Assembly (NCBI GenBank): GCA_012961655.1
Contig: DTYX01000392.1
Coordinates: 1-9,380, forward strand
DNA: 9,380 nucleotides
DNA from: Candidatus Poribacteria bacterium
GTDB taxonomy: Bacteria > Poribacteria > WGA-4E > DTYX01
Direction: 5' to 3'
Position numbers and translations under genes: made by a program. Every line of letters starts with the position of its first letter. The first letter of the stretch is position 1. The notes below the pieces were generated by a model. It was not told the origin of the DNA and searched no databases. It was given only the letters and a program-made list of their open reading frames with translations. Of the stretch, positions 7,101-9,380 are shown piece after piece.

Positions 7101-9380
7101 CGCAATTAGCGAAATTTCAGCGACGTTGCAGGATAACAGCGGAACTGGCCTCGATTTCACCTCGACTGGTTCAACCATTCGAGTTATCGGACCAGACGGC
7201 GTCGAAATAGAAGGCATCCAAAGCTACAGTAGCGGCGTGGCTCTGTCCCGCCAAGACTTGATTCTAAGTATAACCCTTGCGACTGATGGTTCGGAGGACG
7301 GAACGTACACCGTAATTGTCAAACCGGTGGATAATACAGGCACTGCCGGCAATGAAAAGAGGACGACCTTTATCTACGATACCGAAGAGCCGGATATAAT
7401 TTCTGTGACTAATATCGACCTGACCGCGAACATCTCCTTAGTCAACGGCGAGATTTCGAGGATAGAGGCTGTGCTTGTTGATGCTCCGCCCCCGTCGGGA
7501 TATGCCAGCAACGCGGATATAGATTTTGAAACATCAACCGTGCGCCTTTTGGATGGAGATGGCAATATCGTAACTGGTGAACAGGGCGATAATGATACCG
7601 ATAAAATCTGGTGGCAACTTTCCAGTCCCCTGTCTAGAGGTGGAGACGCAGATGGAGATTATACCATCGAAGTCGTCGCCCAGGATTTAGCTGGAAATCA
7701 GGAAGCGCAAACTTACTCGCTTCTTTACGATACCGTTGTTCCCGCTGTCATTTCCACGACTCCAAAAGAAGGGAGTAATCTGGGAACTTCCATAGACCAA
7801 ATTACCGTGGAACTTGAAGATTCAGGCAGCGGCGTCGATTTGACCGAAACCAGCGTCCAACTGGTCGGACCTGTGGGAATAATCGCCGCCAATAAAGCGG
7901 ATGATGGCAAAAATACCATCTATCTGAACTTCAAGGCGCTAAAAACTGACGGCTCAGATGATGGCGCATATCGCATCGAGGTAACTCCCCAAGACCTGGC
8001 GGGCAACAGGTATCAAAGCCCCGTCATCTTTGATTTCTTCTATATCACCCAAAAACCGGAAGTAATCTCCACTTCACCCGAAGAGAAGACGTTCGTCAGC
8101 CAATTGAATCAGGTTTCGGCTGTCTTGGAGGACCACAGCGGTGAGGGAATTGATATTAAGAAATCCACTATCAGGCTGATAGCGCCGGATGGCAAAATAG
8201 TCGGCGGTCGGCAAACAGACGACCGAAATGTTACCATCCGTTGGATTCTGGAACCGCCGCTTCCGACCGATGGCACAGCGGACGGCGAATACACCATCTC
8301 CGTTTTTGCCGCCGATGAAGCGGGCAGTGAAGCGAACTATCAACTGAAATTTTTCTATGATAGCGGTATACCAAAGGTAACCGAGATAACTCCCGCTGAC
8401 GGCGCGGCTATATCTGAACCGATTAGCGAAATAACCATCGCGCTGACGGATGGGACGGGCAGCGGCGTTGACCTGGCGGGCACGAATGTGAAACTAATTG
8501 ACCCAAATGGCTCGGTCATAAGCGGCAATCAAAGCGATGACGGTATAGACACCATCACGTATACGTTTGAGGAATTAACCGTCGATGGGTTTTACACCAT
8601 CGAAGTAACGCCCAAAGACTTATCCGGCAATGTCTCTCAATATCCGTTCCAATACAGATTCAGCTTGACTCTATTGCCGCCTCTGGTCAAGTCAGTCGAA
8701 GTATCGGGCGAAACTCTCCCGCAAGAATATCTCAACTCTCTTACTGAGATAACCGCTGAATTTGAAGAAAAACTTGGAGTTGGACTCGACCTGACCGACG
8801 CTGGCTCAAGGATTCAGCTCATCGGTCCGAGAGGCGAGGTAAAAGGCGAACAGGAAGCCAAAGGCGATAACACGCTCGTCTGGGCGCCAATTTTGCCGCT
8901 TGCCACGGACGGCTCCGATGACGGCAACTACACCGTCAAAGTTATTCCGGTCAACAAATCAGGACGCTCTGGCGATACCGCTCAATTTGAGTTCCTCTAC
9001 GATACCGTGGCGCCTGAGGTCGATTTGGATACGATTCATTTGGGATTGATAGAGAGCGGCGCGCAAAACTCTTTGAGTGAAATCACCGTGATGGTCACCG
9101 ACGAACAGCCCTCATCCTTAATCGACTGGAAGAACGTCGATGAGACCTGGATTAGACTTGAAAATGATAGAGGTGAAACAGTCGAGGGCATTGTCTCAAG
9201 CGATAAAGATAAAACATTGAGACTGAAATTGAAACAGCCTTTGGCGAGCAACGGCTCTCAGGATGGCGAATATACGGTGATTATCGCGCCGAAAGACCAG
9301 GCTGGAAATACCACAGAATCGGTAGAATACAAATTCTACTACGATACCAAGCCGCCCGCAATAGACATGGCGTCCTTGGC
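1045..9380 (+). CDS. Giant secreted multi-Ig-like repeat protein, 3' end outside window
   Basis: One frame runs from GTG 1045 to the window end: 2,778 complete codons without a stop. Residues 1-29 are a Sec-type signal peptide (K4 and K7, hydrophobic core 8-20, likely cleavage after V-M-A29 or T-S-A24). Two FlgD-type Ig-like domains follow, at about 47-175 and 176-283. Then come 23 complete Ig-like repeats of about 101-121 residues; with the two FlgD-like domains counted as 0 and 1, these are repeats 2-24. They begin at bases 1894, 2221, 2572, 2893, 3220, 3583, 3898, 4234, 4549, 4864, 5176, 5497, 5812, 6127, 6439, 6754, 7057, 7390, 7741, 8056, 8371, 8680 and 9013. A further repeat starts at 9355. 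Typical motifs are S-G-x-G-I-D-F or S-G-V-D-F, D-G-S-Q-D-G-x-Y-T-I-E-V and D-x-A-G-N. No cysteine is encoded. No catalytic domain is visible. The probable role is a surface stalk, adhesin or matrix protein, which is inference. The C-terminal anchor or secretion signal is not in view. Confidence 0.93.
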   Translation, partial: MLVKNMKIILFMTVALGFFFGTSATSVMALGGFKVEPRVADDAEGLDAVFSPNADGVEDRAVIGFTSTGVAGDYQIIIDTHGPGGVGPPDGDFDPEGDWSTPVGGMIGAGPEEEEENLVPQTIKEEWNGTEKKDSPRVVVDGTYKILVQIDYEPNGVIDKGDPSYDKRIIEVTVDNTPPQISAAISPFSPNGDKRKDSTTISYNLSEDVLKLELTISGVLPQPKDIQGQLKLTGGVLHKVTWDGKDGLGTIVEDGSYESILKGTDRGGNIAEFSLSIQVDTEPPVIKTINPPDGTITNTPISTITVDLDTKGGSEIDYDELLTNIQLLDPYSLKVAGDLSIDEEQRQLTFALSRKLETTAQNGVYTIVVNASDEAGNSAKEKRATFIFDTQKPIITSVKALLPDGSEQLLTVTTPKALTSSATIEIEVDDKGGSGVDFLTPDIALKDPSGQIINLTQTTEPPKITVSYAGLVDEGIYTLEVVSLSDRAGNLLTNQRYPFRYAVGVVVVEPEVVSITPEDGSFVNQLEEISAQIKDNSGRGIDFSEDKSYIVVKDEDGQEIPGKLSNNGVSKITWRPATPLARDGSKDGIYSVEVNLRDKADNTSVSFYNFTFDSQLPIVEATIPEEFQRDKLESVVVVLYDETSGVDLGDTQVRLLDKTSANVGASKKAARREDGRDIITLNLFTPRKTDGTDDGLYTIEITPEDIAGNRASSSYIYTFFLVTQAPKIISTTPERDEFVNQLNTIEIRMLDYSGIGINFEDSTIKDPVTGESVPLPQSTIIVKDANGTVIPGKLSDNGAELLTWQIKNPLRRDGAQDGEYTVEANLINKAGVSKIESFKLIFDSQAPTIISTKPAKNSIVSNLSEVSATLNDDLSGVDFTATEVRLLDNNGSPIGATRQDNGVDTITLSFDPLRTDGSQDGLYTIEITPVDRASNRAGGASRIEFTYSTKAPGIVSVTIGAEGTSLRDKVFYNQVGIIEARILDYSGSGIDFDSSKIIVKNPDNTSIPGSLSHRDGDILRWQISVPLLRDGSQDGVYTIEIVAQDLAGNTSVKTFSFTYATELPEIMSITPDDNAFVNEVNTVEVQLKDLSGAGIDFDFSNITLKNPAGEVVPGKLSDDENTRLTWTISNPLSKDGRDDGRYSVEISAQDKAGNIFSQAFSFTFDSQVPIIVSTAPARNSTVHSLSQVAVKLNDALSGVDLSDTVVQLLDKNNTAVGATKKDNGVDTITLNFPARRTDGSQDGAYTIEITPADRAGNIAGSAYRYEFILATQAPDIALITPEDQEAVNMVETIEVRLLDYSGAGIDFDNSKIILRNPDNISIPGSQKSDGDILRWQISVPLLRDGSQDGVYTVEVVAQDKAGNTSVKTFSFTYVTALPQIVSITPDDNAYVNEVNTVEVQFKDQSGAGIVFDFLTIVVKNSAGEIVPGRLSDDGNTRLTWTIVQPLSKDGRDDGRYSVEVAAQDKAGNIFSKIFSSTFTFDSQIPTIVSTTPEKGANVSNLSQIKVELRDAVSGVDFVRTRISLLDKNGTPIGGTKTDDGERTITLDFTARKTDGTQDGIYTIEITPADRAGNIAGSAYRYEFALATKLPEIVSVTPEDNTFVSQIDTIEARFLDHSGEGIDFELSKIVVKDKNGRTVLGRLSDDGNTTLTWQILRPLSRNGRKDGTYTVEVTVHDKAGTTNTETSNIVFDSQVPTIVSTTPSKDSKVSTLSQIQVKLSDAISGVDTFNTQVRLLNPNGADIGATKTDNGIDTITLDFDALKEDGSQDGIYTIEVTPADRAGNIGSSFRIEFAYVTELPELITESIPDLSFVNRIDRIEATIQDHSGKGIDFENSTIKLKNPAGEEIPVRQFDDEQNRLWVELVSLLPTDGTADGEYTIEYHIVDKVKTVADYTTSFTYDSLPPSIESVSPGQKEIINTNRVTIELQVTDGAGSGVDFAASTVSLSGPAGAVNGHQSDDGISKITYVPELLPQAGKYTIEVTLVDRAGNSTIPLKSDFDYQIVPPRVISVTPANKTELNAISEISATLQDNSGTGLDFTSTGSTIRVIGPDGVEIEGIQSYSSGVALSRQDLILSITLATDGSEDGTYTVIVKPVDNTGTAGNEKRTTFIYDTEEPDIISVTNIDLTANISLVNGEISRIEAVLVDAPPPSGYASNADIDFETSTVRLLDGDGNIVTGEQGDNDTDKIWWQLSSPLSRGGDADGDYTIEVVAQDLAGNQEAQTYSLLYDTVVPAVISTTPKEGSNLGTSIDQITVELEDSGSGVDLTETSVQLVGPVGIIAANKADDGKNTIYLNFKALKTDGSDDGAYRIEVTPQDLAGNRYQSPVIFDFFYITQKPEVISTSPEEKTFVSQLNQVSAVLEDHSGEGIDIKKSTIRLIAPDGKIVGGRQTDDRNVTIRWILEPPLPTDGTADGEYTISVFAADEAGSEANYQLKFFYDSGIPKVTEITPADGAAISEPISEITIALTDGTGSGVDLAGTNVKLIDPNGSVISGNQSDDGIDTITYTFEELTVDGFYTIEVTPKDLSGNVSQYPFQYRFSLTLLPPLVKSVEVSGETLPQEYLNSLTEITAEFEEKLGVGLDLTDAGSRIQLIGPRGEVKGEQEAKGDNTLVWAPILPLATDGSDDGNYTVKVIPVNKSGRSGDTAQFEFLYDTVAPEVDLDTIHLGLIESGAQNSLSEITVMVTDEQPSSLIDWKNVDETWIRLENDRGETVEGIVSSDKDKTLRLKLKQPLASNGSQDGEYTVIIAPKDQAGNTTESVEYKFYYDTKPPAIDMASL
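1183..1893 (+). other. Two FlgD-type Ig-like domains at the mature N-terminus
   Basis: Both domains open with the hallmark F-S-P-N-x-D: F50-S-P-N-A-D-G56 and F188-S-P-N-G-D193. Both also carry the W-[DN]-G...D-G-x-Y signature typical of FlgD Ig-like folds: W127-N-G129 with D141-G-T-Y144, and W242-D-G-K-D-G247 with D254-G-S-Y257. The first has a long acidic insertion with five glutamates (112-116) and an EF-hand-like loop at 151-162. The second ends in V-D-T-E-P-P, the linker style also used between the later repeats. FlgD-type domains are common near the ends of large exported proteins in Bacteroidetes-like and candidate phyla. Finding two here as an N-terminal cap is a clear architectural feature. 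Confidence 0.7.
3328..3420 (+). repeat. Internal 16-residue duplication inside repeat 6
   Basis: Repeat 6 is 363 bases long, exactly 48 more than the common 315. The excess maps to 3328-3375 (S-T-I-K-D-P-V-T-G-E-S-V-P-L-P-Q), which resembles the next segment 3376-3420 (S-T-I-I-V-K-D-A-N-G-T-V-I-P-G). This looks like an old tandem duplication of one beta-strand plus turn. The DNA has diverged, so the event is not recent. Confidence 0.5.
3898..4863 (+). repeat. A-A-B domain triplet, copy 1 (repeats 8-10)
   Basis: This 966-base unit of two class A repeats and one class B repeat matches the following 948-base unit along its length. Its first repeat has 7 extra residues near the start (after P-G-I-V-S-V-T) and one extra codon before the D-G-D turn, which explains the length difference. 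Bases 4085-4142 are identical to 5027-5084 over 58 bases, 4276-4301 to 5218-5243 over 26, and 4807-4829 to 5755-5777 over 23. Confidence 0.8.
4864..5811 (+). repeat. A-A-B domain triplet, copy 2 (repeats 11-13)
   Basis: Second copy of the tandem triplet. By hand alignment its middle repeat (5176-5496) shares about four fifths of its residues with the middle repeat of copy 1 (4234-4548). Its class B member shares A-D-R-A-G-N-I-A-G-S-A-Y-R-Y-E-F with that of copy 1, more than with other class B repeats. This puts the duplication phase at A-A-B. Confidence 0.8.

Larger units (their letters stand above)
1894..9354 (+). repeat. Array of 23 complete Ig-like repeats (about 101-121 codons each)
   Basis: Twenty-three complete coding repeats of 303-363 bases, all multiples of three and most often 312-321. 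From repeat 4 (base 2572) two classes are recognisable. Class A reads P-x-I-x-S-I-T-P-E-D...V-N-x-x-x-T-I-E...D-x-S-G-x-G-I-D-F...R/T-W-Q-I. Class B reads P-x-I-V-S-T-T-P...L-S-Q-I...S-G-V-D-F...V-R-L-L-D-x-N-G...D-N-G-x-D-T-I-T-L. Both share D-G-x-x-D-G-x-Y-T-I-E-V and D-x-A-G-N. The class order from repeat 4 to 17 is A B A B A A B A A B A B A B. Repeats 18, 19, 23 and 24 are divergent; 20 and 22 are B-like and 21 is A-like. Repeats 2 and 3 are diverged founders or a separate pair. The fold is inferred from motif resemblance to bacterial Ig-like domains. Confidence 0.88.

Overview
The window holds two genes on the + strand and a short gap between them. It reads like chromosomal sequence from a free-living or host-associated bacterium with many large secreted proteins. 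The upstream gene style (a glutamine-amidotransferase-like membrane protein ending in a conserved single-helix tail) and a giant Ig-repeat protein with FlgD-like N-terminal domains recall uncultured lineages such as Candidatus Poribacteria and their relatives. That placement is an impression from protein style only. No rRNA, tRNA, mobile element, CRISPR array or phage gene was seen.

Layout. (1) 2-832 is the 3' part of a gene that begins before the window. It encodes the end of an amidotransferase-like domain, an Ig-like beta domain and a C-terminal membrane anchor. (2) 833-1044 is a 212-base gap with no convincing terminator for gene 1. It contains a perfect 7-bp hairpin with a competing 6-bp pairing, and two candidate ribosome binding sites, each placed before an in-frame start. 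(3) From the GTG at 1045 to the last base, one frame stays open for 2,778 complete codons. It encodes a secreted giant protein with a signal peptide, two FlgD-type Ig-like domains, at least 23 complete Ig-like repeats of about 101-121 residues, and the first residues of another. Its stop codon and C-terminus lie outside the window.

The main interest is the internal grammar of the giant protein. From repeat 4 onward the repeats fall into two classes, A and B, which mostly alternate. The short linker before each repeat predicts its class in the well-conserved part: a D-S-Q-x-P type linker leads into B and a T-x-x-P type linker leads into A. An A-A-B triplet has been duplicated in tandem (3898-4863 and 4864-5811), with stretches of perfect DNA identity. 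The translation has no cysteine. A D-G-x-x-D-G turn recurs in most repeats, and an EF-hand-like loop sits in the first FlgD-like domain, which suggests but does not prove calcium-dependent stiffening. The likely role is an extended cell-surface or secreted stalk, adhesin or matrix protein. No enzymatic domain is visible. Nothing in the sequence proves that the two genes work together.
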